Assembly (NCBI GenBank): GCA_013373105.1
Contig: JABXIJ010000025.1
Span: forward strand, 1 to 50,796
Direction: 5' to 3'
DNA: 50,796 bases
Source of the DNA: Flavobacteriaceae bacterium
Lineage (GTDB): Bacteria > Bacteroidota > Bacteroidia > Flavobacteriales > Flavobacteriaceae
Below the pieces are notes generated by a model. It saw nothing but the letters and a program-made list of their open reading frames with translations, did no database searches and was not told where the DNA came from. The position numbers and the translations under genes are program-made. Shown piece after piece: positions 26,336 to 33,886 of this stretch (positions within the stretch are counted from its first letter, which is position 1; each line of letters begins with the position of its first letter).

Positions 26336-27682
26336 TTATTGCTGTTCGTAATCAGCATCCCACTCGGTCCCATCATCACCTTTTTGACCATCCATTTTGA
26401 TCATAAAGTTCTTGGCTGGGAAATAAGGCTTCATGTGAATATCAAGAAACACGCGATCCTTTTGATTTGGGTCTTGCTCAAAACGACGGATAGAAAAATC
26501 TTCAATCAATTTATCTGGACCAGTGATATTGTCTAAGAATTTCACGATTTGACTCATCAATTCCTTTCTGGTTTTAGCGTTGAAGTTTTCAAAAGCACGA
26601 CGATTTAAGAAATCCATCAGTACTTTAGTCACATAATCAAAAACACGAACAACCGAATAAGTCTGAAGTCCTAAATTGTCTCCGTTAAAAAGAGTCTTGG
26701 CAGAAAACGCCATTACTTTACCATACTCGTTGACCATAGGAACCAATCCCATTTTTTCGAGCTGGGCAATTTCACTTTTCTTCAAGTCAAAACGTACGCC
26801 ATCGATCTCATTAATCCCTCCAAACTTCTTACCTGCAGTAACTTGAGACATTAAGGTTTGATAAATTTTACCGGCTAGCGCCCCTGCTGGTGGCACAAAC
26901 AGATCTTCATCCTCACCTACTTCATCCACCTTACCACGGCCCACAAGCCAGTTACATCCCATGATGACATTGGACTTGTACTTATCGCCACTGGTTAAAT
27001 TAGCTGCTTCGAACATTTCCATCACGTCATCCGGCTCATCTAAATGCTCAAAATCAGTTACCAACATTACTTTGTTTTCATGCGCTATTTTGGCCCACTT
27101 TTCAACAACCTTGTTGGATCCCAAATATCCAGGGATAACCAATAGCCCATAATTATCTCTTAGGTCTAATCGGTCATAGGCAGATTTTAACTCCTCAGAA
27201 ATCGCATCGATAAAACGCGTATTGTCCAAATCTTTGAGCTGATCTAATTCTGCATTGACAATAGAAATATTTTTCAGTTTATCGGACTCTGTATTCTTAA
27301 AGAACAGTGCCATAGAACGATAGGATCTTTCTAGATCCTTAGAAGCTTCAAGAGCTTTGTAAAGGTTTTTATTCAAAGAGTCGGCCGCAGCTTCAGATTT
27401 CTTTTCACATCCTTCAACCATATCAGAAATGCTATCTGAGCTAGATAGAACATTGGACCAAATTTCCAATACTTTTTTTAGCGTCTCACGCTCGTTCTTT
27501 TTTGAATTCTCGGTCAAAAAGATGTTTTTCCGAGCCTTTCGGTCGGGATTCATGTTTTGAACTCCTTCAATACAGGCTTCTAACAAGTCAAAACCACCAT
27601 ATTTGGCCAGTTTATCATTATTCTCTTTCAGATATTGAGCAGGATTTTCAACCGGGGAAAATTGTTGTTGAGATGCAGCCAT
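26336..27682 (-). CDS. tssC: T6SS sheath protein TssC
   Basis: A 448-residue large sheath subunit of the Bacteroidota type. It has the N-terminal coil (ENPAQYLKENNDKLAKYGGF), a central block with DNYGLLVIPGYLGSNKVVEK, the conserved NVIMGCNWLVGRGKVDEVGE and FVPPAGALAGKIY motifs, and a C-terminus FLDIHMKPYFPAKNFMIKM. TssB and TssC form the contractile sheath that ClpV later takes apart. It starts 2 bases after TssB ends. Length and motifs are complete. Confidence 0.93.
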   Translation of the reverse strand: MAASQQQFSPVENPAQYLKENNDKLAKYGGFDLLEACIEGVQNMNPDRKARKNIFLTENSKKNERETLKKVLEIWSNVLSSSDSISDMVEGCEKKSEAAADSLNKNLYKALEASKDLERSYRSMALFFKNTESDKLKNISIVNAELDQLKDLDNTRFIDAISEELKSAYDRLDLRDNYGLLVIPGYLGSNKVVEKWAKIAHENKVMLVTDFEHLDEPDDVMEMFEAANLTSGDKYKSNVIMGCNWLVGRGKVDEVGEDEDLFVPPAGALAGKIYQTLMSQVTAGKKFGGINEIDGVRFDLKKSEIAQLEKMGLVPMVNEYGKVMAFSAKTLFNGDNLGLQTYSVVRVFDYVTKVLMDFLNRRAFENFNAKTRKELMSQIVKFLDNITGPDKLIEDFSIRRFEQDPNQKDRVFLDIHMKPYFPAKNFMIKMDGQKGDDGTEWDADYEQQ

Positions 27683-27684
27683 AA

Positions 27685-28131
27685 TTATTTGTTTTCTTCA
27701 ATTTCAGTAAGTAATGCACGAATAGATTCCAAAAGTGCTTGTTTTGCCTCTGAATTCTCTAATGCTGACTTCAAAATTTTATTGGATTTCAGTTGTTTGA
27801 CCACTTTTATATATTGGTCTTTATCTGTGCTTAAGTCTCTCAAAAAGCTACTCTGCTTGGTAATTCCTTTAGCACCAAAGTCTCCTAGATTATTAAAATC
27901 TAGATTTTCTTTTTTTGACACACCCTCAGAATCCTCAAACTCCACCTCGAGAGAAGGGTTGTAATGATCAAAAACCTCCTCTATTGTTTTGAGTCCTGTA
28001 ACAACCTCAGGTTTTATGGGTTGATCCTGGGTCAATTTCTCGACTAATAAGGTTCTGTTTTGAGGGATTTCCTGAATGGCCTCATTAGCATCTGAATTAA
28101 CTTCTGTACCACCTAGTCCGTAAGTATCCAT
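27685..28131 (-). CDS. tssB: T6SS sheath protein TssB
   Basis: A 148-residue small sheath subunit. Motifs IKPEVVTGLKTIEEVFDHYN and NLDFNNLGDFGAKGITKQSS are the TssB pattern of subtype iii systems, and the C-terminal helix (KALLESIRALLTEIEENK-like end) would pair with TssC. It lies between ClpV and TssC, 67 and 2 bases away respectively. Confidence 0.9.
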   Translation of the reverse strand: MDTYGLGGTEVNSDANEAIQEIPQNRTLLVEKLTQDQPIKPEVVTGLKTIEEVFDHYNPSLEVEFEDSEGVSKKENLDFNNLGDFGAKGITKQSSFLRDLSTDKDQYIKVVKQLKSNKILKSALENSEAKQALLESIRALLTEIEENK

Positions 28132-28198
28132 TTTTACAATTTAATTGATTAATCATTAAGATTATAAATATATAATTTTTTTTACAAAAAAAAAAATA

Positions 28199-30667
28199 TC
28201 AATGTTGCCAAATTAGGTTATTTTCCTGGTCTAAAAGTAAATTTACATTAGCTCCTTTTGTGATAGAACCCGAAATTATTTTTTTGGATAAGGGTGATCT
28301 CAAGTCATTTCTGATTACCCCGCGCAAGGGCCTTGCGCCATACTTCGGGGCATATCCTTTTTTGGCTAAATAGTTTATCGCAGCATCAGAAATTGTTAAC
28401 GAAATCTCTTGTTTTTCCAAAGCATCGTAGAGACTTTTCAACTGAATTCTTAAAATCTTCGCGATATTTTCCTCCATAATAGGCGAAAAAGGAATGATTT
28501 CTGTAAGACGCCCTAAAAATTCTGGTCTAAAATATTGCCCCATGATTTCTAATAAATCAGACGATTTAGGAATGATTCCCTCATTGAACGATTTAACAAT
28601 ATGATCGCTTCCAATATTTGAGGTGAATAAAATCACCGCATTGGAAAAATCTCCCTCCTTCCCGAGTCGATCATGCAATTTTCCTTCGTCCAATATTTGC
28701 AGGAAAATATCAAAAACAGATGGGTGTGCCTTTTCAATTTCATCAAACAAAACAATGGAATAAGGTTTTTGTCGAATTTTATTGACTAGTAAACCGCCTT
28801 CTTCGTAGCCTACATAGCCCGGAGGTGCCCCATAAAGCAGCGCTGCAGAGTGCTCCTCTTTAAACTCGGACATGTCAAATCTCAGAATAGAGTTTTCGTC
28901 TTGAAATAAAAATTCTGCAAGGGACTTGGCGAGCTCCGTTTTACCCGTTCCTGTGGGACCGGAAAAGAAAAAGGATCCTATCGGTAATCCAGGTTTACTG
29001 AGGCCAGATCTTGACTCCAAAACGGCAGCGGTGATAACACTTACGGCATGATTTTGTCCAATAACCCGTTTCTGTAAGTGCTCCTCCATATTTAACAATC
29101 GTTCCTTTTCGTTAGATTGTAATTTACCTGTTGGAATTCCAGTTTTATTGGCAATAGTCGTGGCTATATCTGTTTTTGAAATTTCATTTTTTTCTTGCGA
29201 AGCGACCTCTTTTAAATGCGCCAATGTAGCTTCCAAAGCCTCGAAGACTTTCTGAGAATCTGAGGTGAAATCTATTTGATTATCCTCATCTACATCGTTA
29301 AACAGCAAATAACTAAGCTTGTTTTTCATGGATGCATAAAACCATAAATATTCCTTTTGCTGCAATTCCTTGTCGTCCATTGACTTAATCTCATTGAGCT
29401 GTGAATTTAAGTTATCAAGCTCTATCAAAGACGTTTCAATCATGTATTTGGCCGCCGACATAGTTCTATCGATCAAATCAAGAGCAGAGTCTGGTAAACT
29501 TCTCTCTTTATTGTAGCGTTTGGCGAGTCTGATAGATTCCTTTATGGTCTCTGGATCAACCGCTAACTCATGATGGTCCACATAGACATCAATGGTGTCT
29601 TTAATCATATTAAAAGCCTCTTCTTCATTAGGCTCGTTAAGCCTTAAGACTTCAAACTGTCGCGCTAATCCAGTCTCTGGCTCAATGTGTTTTCTATAAG
29701 CATCGTTAGTAGCCGTAGCAATAATGGTCACCTCACCCTTGGCTAAAACAGATTTGAGCAAATTGACCAAGCCCTGATTCCCAGAATTTTTATCTGTCAA
29801 ATTATTGAACTCATCGATGAGCAAAATGGACTTTGGAAATTGTTTTATCTCCTCAATTATTTTTTTCAATCGGTCCTCGACCTCTCCTTTATAGGAAGCC
29901 CCTGAGAACAAACTAATGACGTCGAGTTCTACAATTTTTGCAAGCTTTAAGTGTTCAGGAACATGGTTTTTCAAAGAAGTGTAAGCCAAACCATTAAACA
30001 GAGCCGTTTTACCCACACCTGGGTCTCCTGTAATGAGCACATTTGGTTTTGAACGTCTCCCTAATATTTCGATCATCATTTTGATCTCGGCATCTCGGCC
30101 AGAAATTTGATCCAATTCATTGTTAGCAGCGGCTTTAGCCTTGTCAAAACAGTATTGATTGATTAGTGGAGATAAACCCGACAGTGAGCCAGTTGTGTTA
30201 TTTTCAATTGAATGACCTAAACTATTTGCGGTATTGTCTCCTGTTGAAATTCCATCGATAATTTCTTTGGGACTTACCGAGAATGATTTTAATTGCTCAT
30301 AGCTAAATCCAACGCCAGGAGTACAAAGAGCGATTAAGGTACAATGTTCTGAAACCGATTGAAGCCCGAGTTTGAGCTTTATTTTGTCCGCCTCATACAA
30401 GGTCGCTTCTATGGTCTCGTCAGCCGCGGGAGATTCTGGCGGCCGGGATGTTTTGGGATAGGCTTCCAAGCGAACTTCTGCCCACTCCTCAATGTAATAA
30501 GGGTCTTGTCCAATTTGTTCCAAAAATTTGATCAGGCCTATGTTTTTATGCATTAAGGCTTTGAGCAAATGCGCTGCAGAATATTTAGGATGTGAATGCT
30601 CTTTGGCTAAAGCCTGAGCAATTCTAATCGCTTCTATTAGATTTTCGGTTAGCAGATATTCTTCCAT
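28199..30667 (-). CDS. tssH: T6SS sheath-recycling ATPase ClpV/TssH
   Basis: An 822-residue AAA+ unfoldase. The N-domain (residues 1-150, HPKYSAAHLLKALM) binds the contracted sheath. AAA1 has Walker A GDPGVGKTALFNG (about 212) and Walker B ILLIDEFNNL; AAA2 has GPTGTGKTELAKSLAE (about 569) and IVLFDEIEKAHPSVFD. A D2-small domain ends the protein. The middle coiled coil between AAA1 and AAA2 is short, about 100 residues, as in ClpV rather than ClpB. It is the first gene of the ClpV-TssB-TssC unit, and its promoter must lie in the 150 bases before the right att repeat. Confidence 0.93.
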   Translation of the reverse strand: MEEYLLTENLIEAIRIAQALAKEHSHPKYSAAHLLKALMHKNIGLIKFLEQIGQDPYYIEEWAEVRLEAYPKTSRPPESPAADETIEATLYEADKIKLKLGLQSVSEHCTLIALCTPGVGFSYEQLKSFSVSPKEIIDGISTGDNTANSLGHSIENNTTGSLSGLSPLINQYCFDKAKAAANNELDQISGRDAEIKMMIEILGRRSKPNVLITGDPGVGKTALFNGLAYTSLKNHVPEHLKLAKIVELDVISLFSGASYKGEVEDRLKKIIEEIKQFPKSILLIDEFNNLTDKNSGNQGLVNLLKSVLAKGEVTIIATATNDAYRKHIEPETGLARQFEVLRLNEPNEEEAFNMIKDTIDVYVDHHELAVDPETIKESIRLAKRYNKERSLPDSALDLIDRTMSAAKYMIETSLIELDNLNSQLNEIKSMDDKELQQKEYLWFYASMKNKLSYLLFNDVDEDNQIDFTSDSQKVFEALEATLAHLKEVASQEKNEISKTDIATTIANKTGIPTGKLQSNEKERLLNMEEHLQKRVIGQNHAVSVITAAVLESRSGLSKPGLPIGSFFFSGPTGTGKTELAKSLAEFLFQDENSILRFDMSEFKEEHSAALLYGAPPGYVGYEEGGLLVNKIRQKPYSIVLFDEIEKAHPSVFDIFLQILDEGKLHDRLGKEGDFSNAVILFTSNIGSDHIVKSFNEGIIPKSSDLLEIMGQYFRPEFLGRLTEIIPFSPIMEENIAKILRIQLKSLYDALEKQEISLTISDAAINYLAKKGYAPKYGARPLRGVIRNDLRSPLSKKIISGSITKGANVNLLLDQENNLIWQH

Positions 30668-30751
30668 TAGTATTTCCTGTATGATTTAAAGTAACTCAAT
30701 AATATCCTAAATTATAAAAAAAATAGAATAAAAAGATTATCTTTAGTTAAA

Positions 30752-30773
30752 ATCTTGCAAAAACCTTGCAGAA
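30752..30773 (+). repeat. Paired CTTGC repeats on the island side of the right att core
   Basis: ATCTTGCAAAA (30752-30762) and ACCTTGCAGAA (30763-30773) lie in tandem 51 bases left of the right att core. They resemble the ACCTTGCGGAAA pair near the left core. Together the two pairs would flank the core in the excised circle as P and P' arm sites. Confidence 0.45.
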
Positions 30774-30812
30774 TAAAAAAAGGGCTACAAACTTAAAATT
30801 GTTTGTAACCCT
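30774..30812 (-). terminator. Intrinsic terminator behind the right tRNA remnant
   Basis: AGGGCTACAAAC (30781-30792), an 8-nt loop and GTTTGTAACCCT (30801-30812) form a 12-bp stem with one mismatch. On the minus strand a run of T follows. The sequence differs from the terminator at the left core, so each element seems to bring its own tRNA terminator. Confidence 0.85.
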
Positions 30813-30824
30813 CTTAAATAATAA

Positions 30825-30869
30825 TGTGGTCCCACCTGGGCTCGAACCAGGGACCCCCTGATTATGAGT
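30825..30869 (-). repeat. Right att site: 3' segment of a CAT-anticodon tRNA (direct repeat copy 2)
   Basis: Identical over 45 bp to 8675-8719. Beyond 30869 the sequence no longer matches a tRNA, so this copy also lacks its 5' half. Having two incomplete copies means that the intact tRNA gene lies outside the window, or that an outer element has since been lost, as happens when several elements integrate in tandem at one tRNA. The integrase remnant starts 112 bases to the right. Confidence 0.85.
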
Positions 30870-30950
30870 ATTAAAAGATGTTTTTTAGATATCTTCTGTA
30901 ACCCATATAAACACTACGTTTTCGAACACAAAACACTTGTTGAAATTATT

Positions 30951-30973
30951 TCTTGCAAACATTCTTGCAAACA
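30951..30973 (+). repeat. Paired TTCTTGCAAAC repeats beside the integrase remnant
   Basis: TTCTTGCAAACA occurs twice with 13-bp spacing (about 30950-30961 and 30963-30974), 81 bases right of the right att core and just past the integrase stop codon. Spacing and distance mirror the pair at 8812-8836. Likely arm-type sites of the element to which the integrase belonged. Confidence 0.5.
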
Positions 30974-30981
30974 TTTCAGGG

Positions 30982-31380
30982 TTAAAATTCTTCTAAACAG
31001 GCATTCGTTTCAAATAAAATCCTCTTATCCAAACTATCGATGTAATGATATGTTGTAAATCTTAGTTTGTCTTTATGTCCCATCATCTCTGCAATCCTCT
31101 CTAATGGAACTCCGTGTTTGGCAAGGTAATTTCCGTAACTATGTCTTGAGGTGGATATAATAGGTGAAAATGGTAATCCTAATTTCTCTCCAATTACTTT
31201 TAAGTGTTTGTTATACCCTTTACACATTTTAGATACCTTATTATGAACTATAGTTTTCTTTGGAGGGGTTCTAAATCCACCAAAAATATATTCACTCTCT
31301 TTGTTTCCTATCTCTTCTATTAACTCTTTTAAGGGTCTTATAATTGGTATAGAGAGTTTTCTTCTGTGTCTTCGTAAGAT
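30982..31380 (-). pseudogene. Tyrosine recombinase (integrase), C-terminal remnant
   Basis: About 130 codons are readable on the minus strand, beginning ILRRHRRKLSIPIIRPLKEL just after an in-frame stop at 31381-31383. They continue through SEYIFGGFRTPPKKTIV to the catalytic C-terminus: box II R-H-S (ISTSRHSYGNYLAKHGVPLE), the GHKD of the H/W position, and the nucleophile Tyr in FTTYHYID. The SAM-like N-terminal domain and the first catalytic Arg are missing. An ATG at 31227 would give an 81-residue fragment only, so the gene is dead. It ends 112 bases from the right att core, the usual place for int next to attP. Confidence 0.8.
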
Positions 31381-32339
31381 TTATTCTTGGAAAAGCATTT
31401 GTATTCTTGGAATCTATATTGCTCATGAAAATCACCACTATTTTCTTCTTGCTGCTCTTGTAAAAAATCTCCTCTCAGAATTTGTATGAAAGAATCATAA
31501 TTTTTTGGCTGTAACCCTTCTTCATCGTAAATAAATGCTTCTAAATCAAAATTATCCCAATATTCATCTTTAGACCTTTTGGTTCTATTTTGTTCTTCTC
31601 TTCTCTCACATTCTTTGGTATATTTTGTTTTATAAGAATCTTTAATTTGAAAGTCTATAACATCAATAGCTAAATCGTTATGCAATTCTCTCTTTTCACC
31701 TGTTTTAACATCTACTCTATCATAATCATAAATACGATAGGTTATATTAGAAGTCTGTTGAATTTCAGCTAATAAAACACCTGCTCCAATAGCGTGAACT
31801 CTACCAGTTGGAATGTAAAAGGTATCTCCTTCGCTAACTTTTTCGTGATGCATTATCTCTAAAATTGTATTATTTGCCAAATGGTTATTATAATCTTCAG
31901 TAGGAATTTTTTTATCAAAACCTACTATAAGTTCAGCATTTTCATCAGCCTGCATCACATACCACATTTCGTTTTTACCAAATGAATTATGGCGCTCTTT
32001 AGCAATTTTATCACTTGGATGGACTTGAATTGAAAGTGGTGTCTTAGCATCAATAAACTTAATTAAAAGTGGAAATTGGTTACCAAATTTTTTGTAAACA
32101 GTTTTGCCTAAAAAATTAACTTTAAATTTTTCTATTAACTCAATTAAGGTGTATCCTCTTAATGTACCATTAATAACTTTAGTTTCATCATTTTTAACAT
32201 CAGAAATTTCCCATGATTCACCAATATTTTGTGCATCATATTTTTTATTTAGTTGCGTTTTTAATTTTTCTCCTCCCCAGATTCGATATTTGTAAATCGG
32301 CTGAAATTTTAGAGGATAGAGACTGTAGTTTCTTTCCAT
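31338..32339 (-). CDS. manA: Mannose-6-phosphate isomerase (class I type) with an altered C-terminus
   Basis: The first 242 residues are a normal ManA: start KFQPIYKYRIWGGEKLKT, metal-site motif PLSIQVHPSD (Gln105, His107), GKNEMWYVM (Glu124), and TGRVHAIGAGVLLAEIQQTS (His182), then YRIYDYDRVD. From about residue 243 (near 31612) the sequence turns into a charged tail (SKDEYWDNFDLEAFIYDEEG) unlike the second cupin domain of the family, and it ends inside the integrase remnant at 31338. The metal site is intact but the C-terminal domain is replaced, so activity is doubtful. ManA would turn mannose-6-phosphate into fructose-6-phosphate, fitting the PUL. It follows the sulfatase by 12 bases. Confidence 0.75.
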   Translation of the reverse strand: MERNYSLYPLKFQPIYKYRIWGGEKLKTQLNKKYDAQNIGESWEISDVKNDETKVINGTLRGYTLIELIEKFKVNFLGKTVYKKFGNQFPLLIKFIDAKTPLSIQVHPSDKIAKERHNSFGKNEMWYVMQADENAELIVGFDKKIPTEDYNNHLANNTILEIMHHEKVSEGDTFYIPTGRVHAIGAGVLLAEIQQTSNITYRIYDYDRVDVKTGEKRELHNDLAIDVIDFQIKDSYKTKYTKECERREEQNRTKRSKDEYWDNFDLEAFIYDEEGLQPKNYDSFIQILRGDFLQEQQEENSGDFHEQYRFQEYKCFSKNKSYEDTEENSLYQL

Positions 32340-32351
32340 TTTTTATTCTTA

Positions 32352-33881
32352 CTATTGAAATAATTCAGTGTTGTTTTTTGCAGATCCACTAGTGTTTTTT
32401 TCTCGTTTCCATTTTATAGTTTTTCTTCTGTTTTCTGCCTCTTTTTCTTGTTGTTGCATCCAATTATTTAAGAACCGTTTATCATTTTTATTTTCAAAAG
32501 CGTTTAGAACATAATCTTTAGTTGCCATCATTTGAGAATTTAACTGATTTCGAAGCTTATCAACTACATCCTTATAATTTGGGTCATTTATTAAATTATT
32601 CAAAGCATTTGGATCGTTTTCGTAATCGTACAATTCCTCAATACTTCTATATTTCCAAAACTCGAAACGATCTTTTATTTTAGTGTCTATTTTTGCTAAT
32701 TTTTGCATTTCTTTATAGGATGTATGCCAACTTGATGCCGACTGAAATTTAAACATTCCTGTTGCCCAAGGATTAAAGACATATCCATATTTTTTGTTGA
32801 TTACGGCTCTAGATGGTCTTGGAACTCCACCGGCATTTTCATCAAATTGTGCAAAAACAAACTCACCTTGTTGTTTATTCGCATCAGTTAATACTTGTAA
32901 AAAAGATTGTCCTTGCATTTTTTTGGGAATATTCAAATCTGTGATATCCAAAATTGTAGGAGCTAGATCTATTGCTGAAACCAGAGAATTATCATCTGTC
33001 CTTGGAGTGAATTTTTTCTTGTAGGATATAACAAGCGGCGTTTTAATTCCATTTTGATATACTGTAGATTTTGCAAATGGCAATGGCATTCCATGATCTG
33101 ATAATAAAATAACAACTGTATTTTCTAATTCATTTGTCTCTTTCAGCACATGCATTATTTCACCAACACAGTCATCACCTCTTTTTACAGAGTTGTAATA
33201 GTTAAGAATCTCTTGCTTAATTTTTTTACTTTTTGGTAAAAATTCAGGAATTTTTACATCATTTAAAGTATATATTTTTGAGGGTGCAAATTCATCAAAT
33301 CCATTTTTCTGAGATTGTTTGTCGTTAAAAAAAGGTTTGTGTGGATCTGCAATATTGACCACACAATAAAAAGGTTTTTTTTTCGTGTCTTTTTTCTTTA
33401 AAAAATCTGACAACAAACTAGCGTACATTTTTGCATTGCGTTTGTCTTTACTTTTTGGACTTTTATTATAATTCCAATATTCAGAAGCGTTTGGACCTAA
33501 ATTGGTGTCTGCAGCTTTATTGATAACTCCCGTAAAATATCCGTTGTCTTTTAAAATCTCTGGTAATGTGTTGATGTTGTCTTTTACGTAATAAAATCCT
33601 CTCATTCCTGATTGATGTGGATACAAACCGGTCTGAATTACCACTCTTGATGGTGAACAGTTTGGAGCTTGAACATACGCATTTTTAAATAACACACCAT
33701 CTTTAGCTATTGCATCTATGTTAGGTGTTAAATCAGGAATAACACCCCCAAATGAAGCTGGGGAATCCCAGTTCATATCATCTAAAGTGATGAGTAAAAT
33801 GTTTGGTTTATCATTTTGGGATTGTAAGGAATTTCCTAGTGATATCATCAAATACGCAATAAGTAAAATGTAATTTTTCAT
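32352..33881 (-). CDS. S1 family sulfatase, exported
   Basis: A 509-residue type I sulfatase with a signal peptide (MKNYILLIAYLMISLGNSLQ). The formylglycine motif is CSPSR with Cys75 in APNCSPSRVVIQTGLYPHQS. Metal ligands include TLDDMNWDS near the start and LSDHGMPL near residue 262. The short active-site surround and the DDMNWDS motif recall the sulfamidase-like S1_8 group, but subfamily placement needs an alignment. A formylglycine-generating enzyme encoded elsewhere is required. The gene starts 5 bases after the second sulfatase ends, in one operon with the mannose isomerase. Confidence 0.88.
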   Translation of the reverse strand: MKNYILLIAYLMISLGNSLQSQNDKPNILLITLDDMNWDSPASFGGVIPDLTPNIDAIAKDGVLFKNAYVQAPNCSPSRVVIQTGLYPHQSGMRGFYYVKDNINTLPEILKDNGYFTGVINKAADTNLGPNASEYWNYNKSPKSKDKRNAKMYASLLSDFLKKKDTKKKPFYCVVNIADPHKPFFNDKQSQKNGFDEFAPSKIYTLNDVKIPEFLPKSKKIKQEILNYYNSVKRGDDCVGEIMHVLKETNELENTVVILLSDHGMPLPFAKSTVYQNGIKTPLVISYKKKFTPRTDDNSLVSAIDLAPTILDITDLNIPKKMQGQSFLQVLTDANKQQGEFVFAQFDENAGGVPRPSRAVINKKYGYVFNPWATGMFKFQSASSWHTSYKEMQKLAKIDTKIKDRFEFWKYRSIEELYDYENDPNALNNLINDPNYKDVVDKLRNQLNSQMMATKDYVLNAFENKNDKRFLNNWMQQQEKEAENRRKTIKWKREKNTSGSAKNNTELFQ

Positions 33882-33886
33882 TGTTT

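Noticed and set aside
31301..31489. Plus-strand ORF of 62 codons across the integrase/ManA junction
   Set aside because: It is antisense to the two recognisable genes and has no family features; the hydrophobic run is a by-product of AT-rich antisense coding.
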